From NCBI GenBank assembly GCA_036346275.1, contig CM070725.1:45508104-45572103 (forward strand): 64,000 bases of DNA, given 5' to 3'. Positions within the stretch are counted from its first letter, which is position 1. Each line of letters starts with the position of its first letter. Below, one piece after another: positions 1 through 12,089 of this stretch. The stretch is from Otatea glauca (taxonomy: Eukaryota > Streptophyta > Magnoliopsida > Poales > Poaceae). A program made the position numbers and the translations under genes. Below the pieces are notes generated by a model that did not search any database, was not told where the DNA came from, and was given only the letters and a program-made list of their open reading frames with translations.

Positions 1-1304
1 TAACCGTGATTGGGCGGAAATTGCCGAAATCTCGGCAAAATTCAATCTAGTGAAAAATAATCGAAACGATGTTAAAAATATTTCAAAATTTTTGTGGATG
101 ATCCTGACACATCACTAATGTTCTCATAAAAATTTCATATGATGATCAAGCCTGAGAAATTTTTAAAAAATCTAAAAGTGCTACTGTCCTGATAAAAGGC
201 TGAGCGGCAAATTTCAACCGAATGAAAAATGATGCAAACCACGTTAGAAAATTTTGAAATTTTTTGTCGACAGTCCTGATGCATCAATAATGTTTCCATG
301 ATTTTTTAAAATGTTATGAAGCCTAAATTTTTTTCAAAAAATTGGACAATGCTACTGAAGGTTGACCGACAAATTTCAACCGAATGAAAAATGGTTCAAA
401 CCGCATTAGAAAATTTTGAAAATTTTTGCGGAAGGTCCCGACTCATCACTAATATTACCATACAATTTTCAGATGATGATCAAGCTTGAGGAATTTTCAA
501 ATATTGTGAAAGTGCCACTCTCCTAATAAAAGTTTTATAGTGTTATATATATTGTTTCCATAAATTTGATTGAGCAAACAAATCAAGTTTACAATTTTTG
601 AAACTTTTAGAAAAGGGTTATGAGGAAATTCTTAAGCTCTCTTAAAAATTTTGGATCGTGATCACACTCGATCGAATTTATAAAATTCTGACATAGTTGC
701 TATCTCAGTTATGTTCATTCTATTTTTGAATTTTTAAATATAACAAATGAAGTTCAATTCTTTTTAAAAAAATTATTTATGATCCTAGATTGATAAATAT
801 GATACCATAAATCTTTTAGAGCATGATCAATCTTGTACAATCCTATAAAAATCTGATAGAGTTTTTGCTATTTTATAAAACGTCTTAGAAATTTGGTTTC
901 TCAATAAATTTTCATGGAAGATGACATTCTTAATGGTTATTGACCCAAATATGGTTAAAATACCTGAGATTTTGGCAAAATTTTCCAAAATTTCACCAAA
1001 TTTTCTTAAATTACTGTAGTAATTTAATTTTTTTTACAGATCAACCAAAATCCGAACTCTTTGACAAAATTTAATTTCGTTGAGATTTTGAATTATGACA
1101 CTTGTACGCTTCAAGGATCGTAGGAACTAATGTTTCAAATTTTATTTTCGGACCGCATCACGGAGGCGGTCGAAATCAGAAATTTTAGCGAGATTTTGGA
1201 ATTTCGACAGAAATCTGAACAAAATTGAAAAGGCAAATTTGGAATTCGGATTTTTTGAAACCGAAATTGATGAGATTTTGATCGAAATTTCGACGATTTT
1301 AAAC
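1..1304 (-). repeat. AT-rich dispersed repeat, copy 1 (cut by window edge)
   Basis: Very AT-rich, non-coding DNA. Its right part (about 880-1304) matches the beginning of the element at 59430 in reverse complement, including the stretch about lost bases after 'aaattttcatgga'. The end reads 'gaaatttcgacgattttaaa', a variant of the terminal motif GAGATTTTGAACCCTGG seen elsewhere in the window. I call it a non-autonomous transposon family of unknown class. No ORF in it is credible. Confidence 0.6.
25..530. repeat. Imperfect tandem repeat, about 165-bp units
   Basis: Three diverged head-to-tail units start near 25, 196 and 359. Each carries 'tttcaaccgaatgaaaaatg' or a variant, then 'ccacgttagaaaattttgaa', a 'catcaataatgtt' segment and 'gatgatcaagc'. 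Two further units lie at 2340-2690, and reverse-complement units at about 60170-60640. They form the internal repeat array of the AT-rich family. Confidence 0.65.
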
Positions 1305-1369
1305 ACCAGTGAAATGGTCTCTCAAGCCTAGAAAAAGTTGTAACCCTCGTGCCATGGCATGAAGTTTGA

Positions 1370-1441
1370 GATGGTTGAGTTGGTTTGAGGCTTTAGCTTA
1401 AGGCTCTGGGGTTCAAAAGGTTGTGGATTCAAATCTCCCAT
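1370..1441 (+). repeat. tRNA-like module, possible SINE fragment
   Basis: It carries a degenerate box A (ggttgagttggtttgag, from 1373) and, about 50 bases on, a box B-like ggattcaaatctcc. The spacing suits a tRNA-derived pol III promoter. The arms do not form a convincing full cloverleaf, so this is a decayed SINE head rather than a tRNA gene. Confidence 0.4.
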
Positions 1442-1478
1442 GAGTGCACGCAACGCAGAGCTTAAAATATTGGTGACG

Positions 1479-1546
1479 AACTGAGGATTCAAACGAGCAA
1501 CCCAAGGGATTTCAGCCAAGGGCTATACTAACTGAGCTAAAGTAGG
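1479..1546 (-). repeat. tRNA-like module on the minus strand, possible SINE fragment
   Basis: Read on the minus strand it has a near-consensus box A (tttagctcagttagtatag) and a box B (gtttgaatcct) with tRNA-like spacing. No acceptor stem or discriminator could be paired by eye, so a functional tRNA gene is unlikely. It faces the module at 1370-1441. Confidence 0.4.
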
Positions 1547-2334
1547 TTTATGAGTTTAGCACAATTTTTATATATATTTATCAGAGAAGGCATTATAATT
1601 CGGGAAAAAAATTGGTGTGAAATTCGGTCAAAATACCCAAAATTTCCACACAACAAAATATTGTTGCAATTTGAATTTTTTTAATTATTTTTATTCTTTT
1701 AGGATTTAGAATCTCATCTCCACCAAAATCCAAAATCTATACCAAAAGTTCTAAAATTTCGTAGGGATCTCGAACTTTAACCGAACACGCAAAACCCTGA
1801 TACACACATGATATACATAGTATGCATGTACACGTCATGTTCTATATTTACTTGTCCGTGATCATCAGTGTATTGTTTTTCCGGAGACAGCTAACCTATC
1901 GATGGGATACGTAGTGGCAAACTGGCAACACACATGGAATAGATTAAAGCCGTTAGTCACTTACAACATCTCTTTTGTACATAGCGGCTGAACTGTAAAC
2001 TTTTATTAGGAGCGCAAATGTTACCTGTACAACTATATAGTTTTATATAATGATTTTATAAAATCATAAATCCAATACATATATTTGAATTTTACAAAAA
2101 GTATAGATTAAATAGTTCTAAGGTTTTAAAAATTTTAAACCACTGAAAATTGGAACCAATTCAATCAACAAATTTGATCTATTAAAGAGATGATCTTATA
2201 GCACTTTTAAAATTGAGCATACGTTCTACATTGGGTTGCATGTATGACGTCACGAGTCTGATCCAAAATACAGAGTCTCAAACGACACACACATGGTTGA
2301 AGCTTAGATGAGGCCTCCCGTGTCGTCCCTCGGG
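1547..2334. other. AT-rich intergenic DNA with a repeat end fragment
   Basis: Positions 1600-1798 resemble the terminal part of the AT-rich family ('ggatttagaatctcatctcc', ending in aaccgaacacgcaaaaccctg-like sequence). The rest shows no gene or RNA that I can identify. Confidence 0.4.
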
Positions 2335-3430
2335 CTACTGTCTTGATAAAATACTGACTAGCAAGTTTGAATCGAATGAAAAATGAAACAAACCACATTA
2401 GAAAATTTTGAAATTTGTTATTCATAGTTATGATGCATCAATAATATTTTCATAAATTTTTCATATGATGATCAAGCTTCATGAATTTTTCAAAGTTTAG
2501 ACAGTGCTACTGTCCTGATAAAAGCCTTACCGGCAAACTTCACCAAATGAAAAATGGTACAAACCACGTTAGAAAATTTTAAAATTTTTTGTGCATGGTT
2601 CTAATGTATCATTAATATTTTTATAAAATTTTAATATGATAATCAAGCTTCAAAAAGTTCTAAAAATTCTGACAGTGCTACGTCCTGATAAAAGCTTGAT
2701 GATAAATATATAGATTTGCTTTAGAAAATAAAAAAGATTTAAAAATTTTAAAAATTTTGCAGAATGGTTCTATGGAAATGCTTAAGATCTCATAAATTTT
2801 TTGAATTATGATCACAGCCTAGTGAATTTATAAAATTCTTACAAATGCACTATACCATTTATTTTCTCTCTAATTTTGATTTTTGAAATATAACAAATAA
2901 AGTTCAATGCATACATAGATTTCATTAAGCAAACAAAAAAAGTTATTTTTTTTTGAAATTTTTAAAGAATGGTACTGAGGCAATTATTAATCTCATAAAA
3001 ATTTTGGATCATGATCACACTCGAGAAAATTTATAAAATTCTGACAAGATTACTGTCCCAATTATGTTCATTCTGTTTTTGATTTTTTAAAGATAACAAA
3101 TGAAGTTCAATTATTTTGAAAATTTTCTGTATAATCCTACACTTCTTAGGATGGTACCATACATTTTTACATCATGATAAAACATGTAAAATTTTTAAAA
3201 ATCCGATAGTGTTTATATAGTTTTTAAAAATTCGGTTTTTCAACAAATTTTCATGGAGATACTTTCTTAAGTGTTATTGGACCAAATCCGGTCAAAAAAA
3301 GTCAAAACCCGATCAAAAAACACGAGATCTCGCCGAGATTTTTAAGATTGCTATAGTAATTTATTTTTATTTTTTGAATTTTTTTTACTCTGACTAAATT
3401 TCGGCGAGATTTTAAGGTTTGAGACCGGCC
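2335..3430 (-). repeat. AT-rich dispersed repeat, copy 2
   Basis: This is a second copy in the same orientation as copy 1. It starts with two of the ~165-bp internal units (about 2340-2690) and ends near 3425 with 'aaatttcggcgagatttt'. Its order of blocks mirrors the reverse-complement copy at 59430-60892. It is non-coding. Confidence 0.6.
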
Positions 3431-3893
3431 GGCTGCCTCCGCATGTGATCCAAAAGGAACAAAAACATTTTGAACATTACTGAAGAGACAACAATTATTT
3501 CCAACATAATTATTTTCCAGCTGATTCATTGAGGTGAGCGGGGTACTTGCGTATATCGTCACACCATAATTAGTAGGGCCGGCAGTGCAACCTCATCCCC
3601 ATATCAAGGCAACGTCATACCCAATACTAGAGTGACATACGTACTGTAACTGATAACCACAAGTGGAGGCTTCGTTTCAAGAGCTCTCATGGCGGCAAGA
3701 AGCTGACGCTAGTGCGCGACGATTTGCCACTCACAATCGGATCGTATCGAGTCCACTGGTGTGTGCTGAGACTGACGAGTCACGATGCACTGCAACCATG
3801 TGATGCTCTGCCTCTTGCGTACGATGAAAGTATACTTTTGACATTATTTTTAGTTTATCTTGCTCCTGGAAGCAATCTGGAAAGGAAAAAGGG
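3431..3893. other. Intergenic DNA, nothing identified
   Basis: No family match, repeat end or credible ORF was seen here. The right edge is where the 187-bp direct repeat begins. Confidence 0.4.
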
Positions 3894-4080
3894 CACGTCG
3901 TCGTCCCTCCTTAATGTCGGTCGGCACCTGCATAGTTTCCAACCAGGGTGACTTGGTGGCGACTGGATTATTGGGAGCAAGCAGAAGATCGTAGCCACTT
4001 GTGAAGATTCAGTTCGATTGTCCGGATCCATGGGCAACCGAAAGCGAGAGGGCAGAAAGAAGTAAAATAGCCGTGTTTGG
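3894..4080 (+). repeat. 187-bp direct repeat, left copy, flanking the MULE
   Basis: It matches 12894-13080 over its full length, with about 12 substitutions and a single-base gap counted by eye. It ends exactly where the left terminal inverted repeat of the 8.8-kb MULE begins, and the partner copy begins exactly where the right inverted repeat ends. It therefore sits where a target-site duplication would be expected, although MULEs normally make 9-bp ones. No function is apparent in the 187 bases. Confidence 0.85.
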
Positions 4081-4295
4081 AAATTTTTTTTAATAATACG
4101 TTTCGTAAAAGTAATTGCGACATTAATACGATAATTCTCCGTCGCCAAACAGTACGGCGAAATAGGAGTAGTCGCCAGAAGGGTGGACGAACACCCTTTT
4201 GTCGCCATATCGAATGGCAACAATTGATTAATCTGGCGGTTAGCGTTGCATCGACAGAGCTGAGATAGCAAATTGTGACACGTGGCTTTGTCGAC
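4079..4295 (+). repeat. MULE left terminal inverted repeat
   Basis: It pairs with 12659-12894 in reverse complement. Shared blocks include 'cgtcgccaaac', 'gacgaacacccttttgtc', 'gttagcgttgcatcgacag' and 'caaattgtgacacgtggc'. Just inside it, 4296-4330 resembles a segment next to the right repeat but in flipped order, so the inner end has been rearranged. Confidence 0.85.
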
Positions 4296-4359
4296 AACCT
4301 ATTGTCGTCACATGGTACGACGACGAAGCCGGGTCAAAACGCTTCGTTGCGGCCGCCAT

Positions 4360-4505
4360 CCGAGAAAAAGCGTGCGGGCGCCAGCCGAAGAAAAAGAGGG
4401 AGGGGGCGAGCGGGCGCCGGCCGAGAGAGGGAGAGGAGGAGAGGGAGAGATAGAGAGAGGAGGAAGAGAGGGAGAAAGGAGGAAGAAAGAAGAGGAAGAA
4501 GGTAA
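4360..4505. repeat. GC- and purine-rich leader tract of the MULE
   Basis: A short GC-rich stretch (gcgggcgcc motifs) grades into a (GA)-rich tract running to about 4500. Overlapping ORFs on both strands are low-complexity artefacts. Its place between the inverted repeat and the transposase suggests the element's promoter or leader region (inference). Confidence 0.6.
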
Positions 4506-4823
4506 CACCGTAACTTTTTAATATTACTTGTTAGTTCTTTAGAAAAACATGGTAGGATAGTCATATTAGAGAGATGTTTAGGAATATTAGACGTAAGATT
4601 TGAATTTATATGATTCTTATTAGTTAGCTAGGGATAGTAATATTATAGTTTATGTTAGAGTTAGTTTAATTAGTGCTTCTTTTTTAGGTTAGCGATATTA
4701 GATGTGTACTATAATATTATAGTATTAGTAGTGGGATAGTTAATTAGCACTATTTAATTTAGGTTAGCAATATTACATGTTAGTGGTAATCTAAAAATTT
4801 ATTTTGTCTATGTCGTCACAGTA
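4506..4823. other. AT-rich leader upstream of the transposase
   Basis: This stretch has repeated 'gttagcgatattag'-like phrases. A likely intron acceptor, 'gtcgtcacag', lies at 4812-4821 just before the transposase ATG. No ORF is credible here. Confidence 0.35.
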
Positions 4824-7455
4824 ATGTCGGATCCAGTGAAATTTAGGGTATATTATGGCGATAGTGAAATAAAAACTGAGCAGAATGGTGTTGATTTAAG
4901 TAGCTTTCCAGTTACCATGGTTGAGCACTCTTTCCCGATAGTGTTAGTATTCGTGATATAAAACTTTGGTTGACCCAATATTTTCCCTATATCTAAGTGT
5001 TTACTCTGTTACTATCTAAATCTTATTCACGCGTAGTAAGGGTGACCTGGCTATGTGGGAGTTGAAGAAAGTAGATCGCACATACTTGTGGCAGAAATAG
5101 TTAAGGTGGTGCAAAGGATCTCGCTTTGAATATGTAATGTTAGTGCAGGCTTGCCCTAGAGAAGAGGTGGATATTAGTGGTGTTGGCGAGAGCAGCACAT
5201 CGGCTACAGCTGAACAAGTTCAGGCTGTGGTGTCGGTTGAGGTAGCAACGGGGGATGATAACAGGGATGCAACAAACGCAGAAGATCGGGCCGATGAAGG
5301 GGAGGAGATCGAGCAACTTGTTGATCATTTGGAGTGGGTGGACCGTATGGCGATACAAGAGGAAGCTGAAATGTTGGAGTCTGATGATGACATCGGCGAA
5401 GATGATGAACGGGGATGATGATGAAATGCATGGTAGTACTTGGGCAGCGGAGGTATCCATCCCTGATGAAAGGAACATGCAAAACAAAGTTGGTATGGAA
5501 GTTTTGTGAGGCCATGAGTCGCGTTGAGAGTATGGTACTAATGGCATTCGGCTTAATCAAATATTCTCGAACAATTCTAAATTGAAGTTGGCAGTGAGGC
5601 TGTAGGCACTGTCGCTGCAGAGATAGTTCCGAGTTGTCTTGTGTGGGCCAAATAGGTATACAATGAAGTGTAGAATCGATGAATGTGAATTCCGAGTTCA
5701 TGCATACAAGCCGAAGTGCGAGACGTATTGGATTGCATCACGAGTGGAGAGCACACGTGCAGACTAGAAAATGTTCTGGTGAAACACTACAACTTGAATG
5801 CGGCTCTAATTGTTAGCGTGATGTTCAATGAAATCATTGAGAAGCAGGACATTGAGTGTTCGTATATTCAGAAAATAATCTTAAGAACATTTAAGTACCA
5901 GATAAGTTACTCGATGGCCTAATGTGCGAAGTAAAAAACATTAGACAAGAGGTTTGCTACATACGAGACTTCGTATTGCAACCTACCTCGTGTGCTTGAT
6001 GTCTTGAAGCAAACCAACCTTGACACATATACTGCTTTCAAAGAAAGTGAAGCAGATGGTAATGGGACCTCGACATTTTGTCGTGCTTTTTTTCATTGGG
6101 TCCTTCCATTGCGTCATTCAGGTACTGCCGTCCATTGCTTTGTGTCGATAGTACATTTTTTACTGAGAAATATAAGAGGCAAATTCTAACAGCCATTGCA
6201 GTTGATGCGAACAACCACATACTTCCATTAGCCTTTGCATTTGTTAAGGGTGAGAACCGGGATAGCTAGCTGTGGTTTTTCATACATCTGAATTTTGGAG
6301 TAGTTGGTGATCGGTCCAACGTGTGCACCATTCATGATTGTTACAAAGGTATCATTTCGGCAATTAAGACTCTACAGGAGGACCTTGATGAGCCATTCCT
6401 ATGGCGTGACTTGCAGAATAGGTGGTGCATGAGATATTTGGGAGCAAATTTCTTCAGGTAGTTTAGAAATAAGAAACTGATGAACCTATTTAAGAGGTTG
6501 TGCAAGCAGATCGGGCACGTAAGTTCAACGCGCTATTGGCCAAGTTAGATAAGCACACTAGTGCGCATATCAAAGAGATGAAGAAGCAACCACCTATACC
6601 GAACGATTGCCCACCTAAAAGGCTAGAACCCCTTGGGGAGCTCGATCCTCCTAATCTGAGGAGACGATCGTCAAGGAACATAAAGTGTTTCTCGCACTGG
6701 ATAGAGGCAGAGCCTCTAGAGAAGTGGGCATTGCTCCATGACACTGAAGCCGCTAGGTTAGTATAGTAAATTAAGATATTTACGACAGTTGAACAAATAG
6801 GGTTATTATACTAACTGATATGTGTTGAACAAGTTTGGTGTCATGACAACGAATATAGCCGAGGTTTATAATTGTGGCCATCCTGGAAGGCATGTTGCAC
6901 GAAATCGTTGCCTACTTCCAGAAAAGGCACGCAAAGGCTGTATTTCATGCCACGACATTTGCCGTATTGTTGGCTGATGATGACCTACATGGAGGAACGA
7001 ACCATGAAAGCTTAGCAGTATATGGTGCGTAGCTTTGGAATCATTGAGTACCGCTTCGAGGTGACTCTTCGGTGCAAAGGGGGATTGCGAACCGACACAG
7101 CGGTTATTACAAATAAGGTTAATCTAGGCCAATGGGCCACTAGATAGTGTGAATGCGCCTGCAACAAGTCAAGACTTTCTCATATTCCTTGTTCACATGT
7201 GATGACTACTTCTTAGCAAATTGGGATGAACACATCGTAATACATGGTTTCCGTGCACACGATGATTTCACTGTGATTGACAAAGATGAGTGCATCTGTC
7301 TACCGGATCCAACCATGCGGAGGTGTGCAAAAGGGCAGCCTGGTCGTTCACAGACTACGCGCATTCGCAACGACATGGATGAATTTGAAGTGGGTGGCCC
7401 TGTTAGGAGGTGTTCTGAGTGCGGTGAGTATGGGCACAAGACAAAGCAATGCCCG
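4824..7455 (+). pseudogene. mudrA: MudrA-type MULE transposase, decayed
   Basis: It would encode the DDE transposase that cuts and moves the MULE, acting in the nucleus at the inverted repeats. The start at 4824 gives MSDPVKFRVYYG, the usual N-terminal region of grass MudrA proteins. An acidic region follows (5220-5415), then the MuDR DNA-binding region with ECSYIQKIILRTFKYQISYS (5856-5915). The MULE transposase core follows, with LLCVDSTFFTEKYKRQILTA at about 6137-6196. A SWIM zinc finger CECACNKSRLSHIPCSH is at 7150-7195 and a CCHC knuckle CSECGEYGHKTKQC at 7411-7455. The frame is broken, for example a shift near 5410, a stop just after ENRDS (about 6267) and a stop near 6460. Part of the SWIM-to-tail linker seems deleted near 7210. 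The family is certain; activity is very unlikely. Confidence 0.88.
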
Positions 7456-7572
7456 TAGCTTGTAGGTTCAGAAGGTGGTGGTGATGAAGCCTTGACATCG
7501 AATCCACCAACTCGTCATGATTATGCTATCTGATGTGTGTCGAAGGAGTATATATCGTCAGTTGTGTATCAA

Positions 7573-7785
7573 ATTATGTAATTTTATTTACGTTGGACCC
7601 TTAATTATTTTGAGTTATGTGTCATATTTTTTGGATGTTATGTAATATTATTTAAGATGGACGCTTATGTCTTTTGATTTATATATATCATGTTTATCAT
7701 ATGTTATGTGATTCTATTTATGTTGGACCCTTATATATTTCAATTTATATATATCGTGTTTATCTTATGTTATGTACAATAAATT
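7573..7785. repeat. Tandem repeat, about 3 units of 60-75 bp, between MULE genes
   Basis: Three diverged units carry 'ttatttacgttggaccctta' or a variant (about 7585, 7650, 7715), each followed by an AT-rich tail with 'gtttatcatatgttatgt'. They lie between the transposase and the next gene and are probably 3' UTR or spacer. Confidence 0.6.
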
Positions 7786-7806
7786 TTTTATTATTTACTT
7801 GCAGGG

Positions 7807-10480
7807 ATGGAGCAACCCGACTCACTTCTGAACTATGTCTTGGACCTGCGGCACCGTGCGTTCATCCACACGACAGAAGGCAATGAGAAGGTATCTCTGC
7901 CGCGATCTGTGTGTCTAAGAAGGCATAGTGCGTTGACCCACGCTTCCACACCAAGTGAGTTGCACTACATTTACATGTTCATTGTTCTCATAATTATATT
8001 TAAATAATGTAACTTTTTTGTATTGATAGGTTGGCACGTGCTGGGCTACTTTCTCTTGTTCACATGGTTGAGGGGTTAGCTGAGGACGCAGGTGTGCCCG
8101 ATGATCTGGCCGAGGGTGAGAATGGTCGAGAGCGATCGCGGCGTTTTCCATTCAACCGGTCCCTACTGTCGTGTTTGGTCGACCGTTGGAGGCCGGAGAT
8201 GCACACTTTTCACCTTCCCTTCGGTGAGGTGATGGTGACCTTGTAGAACGTCATCATGCTTACAGGGTTACCGATCGCTAGGACACTAATCGGACCTTCG
8301 GTGACTCCTGCCGGGTGGGTGACTGACACGGAGGCCAGGTTCGCCGGAGTGGTGGACCTTGATCCAGAAATACGGATCGATAAGAGGCACGAGCCATCGA
8401 GGAGGTGATTGGCCTAGTCTGAGGTTAGTGGTTGTACATAAACATGTTATTCTAGTTTTTACGTAACCTTAACTTGATATTACCCTATTTTAATTTTCAC
8501 AGGTGCAACGGATGGCAACAATGCCCACCGACTACCAGGTTGCATGGCACCTTAAGGCCTATTTGCTTTGGTTGTTCGGATGGGTGATGTTCACATCGAC
8601 TCACGACGACAGCGTCGACGCACGTTGGATAGCCTATGCACGAGCTATTGCCGATACTGAGCTGGATAGCTGGATAAAGTCCCACATATATCCTGGGGTT
8701 TGGCAGTTCTTACTGCCACGTACCGCGCCCTTTGCGACGTGTACATGAAGAAAATTAAGACCGCCAATCTGGCTAGGATGCCTCTTCTTCTTAGCTCTGG
8801 TCGTTCGAGAGCTTCTCTGTGGGTCGACCCTTCGTCGAGCCTCGACACTACACCGCCGAGATGTACGGAGGTCAGGCGATCGACCGTCCGACGATGGACT
8901 CCCTTTGGACTAGGCGACGAGTATGTCCTTCTAAGCATTTATCCAATTTTAATTGCAATCACATATGCTTACTGATTTTTTTCTATTGCAGCCACAGTAG
9001 GCAGGACTGTAAGTACATTCGGCATACCACTCCTTCACGGAGGCGTTTGACCACCTGCAGGTGGAGCAGATGATCTTGGACCCTTACAGCGAGTGCCGTG
9101 TAGCGGAGAGAACCATGCCAGGGGATCTCGGTACTATGCTACATGGACCAGGCTTATTGGCTTACCAGGAAGAAGCTCGTCTTCGACGTCTTCGTGGAGG
9201 ACTACGCGCCGCAGCGAGTCATGAGGTAGTTTAGACTTCGCCAGCTGGTCCCTATTTCTTTGGGGGATCGTGTACGAGAGAAAGTGCACTCGTGAGTTAC
9301 TCGCCCAGTAAAAGTATGTTAAATGCTTATGTTATATTTGTAATAATGTGGATTTCTCTTAAGGTTATCCACCCATGGACCTCAGAAGAGCATGTTGACC
9401 TTGGCTCAGAGGATGAGGCCAGGGCTCGCTCAGTGGGATAGGGCGCTAGAGGACGTCGTGGACGAGGACACGTCTTACGACTACTCTTCCTACCAGCAGT
9501 ACTTAGCCTGGTACGTGCCCCAGACGCGTACTCATCTCCTACTTGTGGAGGAGCCACTGACTCACAGGTACGCTCCAAGTGTGGCAGACTTGTACCCAGG
9601 CCAGGCAGGAGCATCCACGCACACGATGGTAAGTTTTATTTTGTAAATTACATCATCTATTCGTTACTCTATGTCGTTGTACTTATCATTTGTTTTTACA
9701 TGGAAGGTGGACCACAAAAGGGACTTGCACCGGCATGGTAGTAGCATTTTAACTAGGCTACGTAACGGAGTCATTGTCACGCTGGACGAGATGATGGAGG
9801 CATGGAGACACGTGGTGGCCAGGACTCGACGGATCGTGGAGCTTGGTTCGTATCGGCAGGTGGACGCGACTGATCATGACACCTCATCTAGGCCGCCACG
9901 CGGGCCTTCTTACCACACACCGACCCCAGCTCCTCCCTACGTTGTGGAGGCTGAGTCCAGCTTCCACACCCCTGTGCCTCCGGGCCCAGACATGGCTAGA
10001 GGGCCTAGTTGGCAAGCACCACGCGGTCCCACTATGGTCCCCACACTAGGTAAGTCGAGCAATATTGAATTGTTCACATTTAGTATAAGTATCACCTAAC
10101 TATGATTAAATGTTACTATCTGAATTGCAAGTTGCCCTCAGGGTGGAGGACAGTTCTCTTTGTCGCAGCACTCGTCAGGGCACGCTGATGCTAAGTATTG
10201 GGCTGATAAGTTCTTCTTCAGCATGTAGTGAACTCAGCCACGTCCAGAGACGCAGTTGACGCAGCCCCCTCCAGCGACGCAGTTGACGCAGTAGGACTAC
10301 GACACCTCCTACGGGTACGTGTTGTCTCCCCGCGAGTGTTGCCCAGTGCATCGGTCTGACCTTTGGATAGCGGCGGTAGCGACCATCTCGAAGCTTCACA
10401 CGACCTCGGATGATGCACCGCTTGAAAGACGTCGGGCAAAGAGAGGTCGTGCTAGGGGTAGGGGTCAGGGTCCACCTTAG
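7807..10480 (+). pseudogene. Plant mobile domain (PMD, MAIN/MAIL1-like) gene carried by the MULE, decayed
   Basis: It starts with MEQPDSLLNYVLDLRHRAFI. After an apparent intron (acceptor ttgatag at about 8024-8030) it continues with ARAGLLSLVHMVEG. FPFNRSLLSCLVDRWRPEMH and TFHLPFGEVMVTL come at 8140-8245, and NVIMLTGLPI follows a TAG stop where Gln is usual. Next come TDYQVAWHLKAYLLWLFGW (about 8527-8583) and the arginine-rich tail RRRAKRGRARGRGQGPP ending at 10480. This order is typical of the plant mobile domain family, which occurs both in transposons and in host MAIN/MAIL genes. Several introns and a few stops or shifts are present. Its role in the element is unknown; PMD proteins of the host act in gene silencing and genome maintenance. 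Confidence 0.8.
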
Positions 10481-11076
10481 GAGATGCTCAAGGTTAGTAC
10501 CTCATTGTTAGGCCGTCATCCTATCCATATTTTATACTTCCTCACTTGATGTATGTTTTACTATTTTACACCGTTAATTGTGCTGTCATCGCTTTTTACT
10601 TCATTCATCATTTCCAAAATGTAATTTACTTTCTTAGACGACGTGACAACACAACACCGGGTACCGATATGATCTGTGACCTTTTCAGACTACGTGATAT
10701 AACATAGCAGAACACTACCACACACTTGCTGAAAACTTTTACCATTCTAAAATGACCCCTCACTGCACACAATATAGTCCGATGTGATTACTCACTGCAC
10801 GCTACAAAGTTCCATCAGTACACTCAGTATGCACTAACTGCACACTGTACAGTCCGAAGTGAACACTCACTGCCTACTTTTAACTCTGAAGTGACTACTT
10901 ATTGCACAGTATATTTGTCAGTTCTGACACCTTGCATGCATGACTACCTTTTCAGCCCGACTTTACTACACACTTCAGTGTTTAGCTGTCCGTCTACACG
11001 TTTGAATCTTACCTTCCAACACATATAAAAGGCCAAACCGCAGGCACACATATACAGCTCCTACTCACACTTCACC
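10481..11076. other. Spacer between MULE genes with a TATA box for the third gene
   Basis: The spacer is non-coding. It has several 'cactgcaca'-type phrases (10760-10910) and a good TATA box at 11024-11030 (tataaaa), 47 bases before the ATG at 11077. The third gene may therefore have its own promoter. Confidence 0.5.
11024..11030 (+). promoter_or_regulatory. TATA box of the MULE Myb/SANT-like gene
   Basis: The sequence acatataaaagg sits 47-53 bases before the ATG, which leaves room for a short 5' UTR. No further element was recognised. Confidence 0.5.
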
Positions 11077-12089
11077 ATGGCTGGATCCTCTAGTAGAGCA
11101 TTCTCGTGGACACCTGATATGAGCAGCGTAACCCTTCATTACACGTTGAAGGTTACGCGTAATGGGAAGAATGATCCGTTCAAGGAGGAGAACCTAAGTA
11201 ATGTGGTGTCCGAATTGCAAGAGTGTCGTTCGATATTTTTGAGCCATAACGTGACAACCTCTGGCCTGAACCTTATGACCTCCGATGACATCAAAGCACA
11301 CTTGCAAGGGTGGCGTCAAAGGTATCTCAGGGTGTGCGAACTAACCGACCACCCTTCAGCTATAGGTTTCTCTATGAGACTTTATAGGGTACTGATGCTG
11401 CCCGATTAGTATATAGAGCATATCAAGGTTAGTTATTTCCTATTTGTTCACCCTACTAATATTTTTAGCATTATCCATAAGTTCACTAATTCGTATGCTC
11501 GTCTTGTGTGTTAGTTATTCCCGTAGGATAAAGAGTTACTGAACAAAGATATCCCAGAATTCGTAGCGATGTATATGCTCTTCGGCGGGGGTGTGATACC
11601 TGGTTCACGCAAAAAACGCAGAAGAGGATCTAAGTGGAGAGGTAGAGGTCCACCCAGTACTGTTGCAGTAGAAAGTTCAAGAGGACGTTAAACCACCACC
11701 GAAGGAAGGTTTGCTCCTAAGTTTACAAATGACGACAACGATGATGATGACGATTTCATGTCACCTTGACCTCGATGTTCAAGCACTATCACAACAGGCC
11801 GTTCAAGCACTACTACAACAGGTTGTTCAAGCAACAATGCAAAAGGACGTTCAACCAGCACTAAAGGAGGCTAGCTCCTAACTATACAAATGATGATGAC
11901 GATTTCATGCCACCTAGACCACGAACCTTGCGTCCTCAGAGTCCTCCGAATCCTGATGATGATATTACATTAAGGCCTACCAGGTATCCGAACGTAGTAC
12001 CCCGTCAAGAATCAATAGATAACTATTGTTATTTTGACCATGCCCTATTCAACAACCATGGCTATAGAATGTATGGTTTTGTGACTTAG
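11077..12089 (+). pseudogene. Myb/SANT-like DNA-binding protein carried by the MULE, decayed
   Basis: It begins MAGSSSRAFSWTPDMSSV, followed by FKEENLSNVVSELQE, then the tryptophan motif WRQRYLRVCELTDHPSA (about residues 73-90). The pattern matches the Myb/SANT-like domain found in plant transposon proteins (inference from motif order). A TAG stop at 11407-11409 interrupts the frame, followed by YIEHIK. After an intron (donor gttagt, acceptor cccgtag near 11526) comes DKELLNKDIPEFVAMYMLFG and a basic RKKRRRGSKWRGRG. Ser/Thr-rich 24-bp repeats (11775-11872) and a tail ending at 12089 probably belong to the same gene in other frames. It may help bind element DNA; its true role is unknown. Confidence 0.65.
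11775..11872 (+). repeat. 24-bp tandem repeat, 4 diverged units
   Basis: The phrase gttcaagcactactacaaca recurs every 24 bases about four times. It would encode a Ser/Thr-rich linker in the Myb/SANT-like gene. Confidence 0.7.

Noticed and set aside
3968..4297. Minus-strand ORFs over the left direct repeat
   Set aside because: They run from the 187-bp repeat into the MULE inverted repeat and so cannot be an original gene; no motif.
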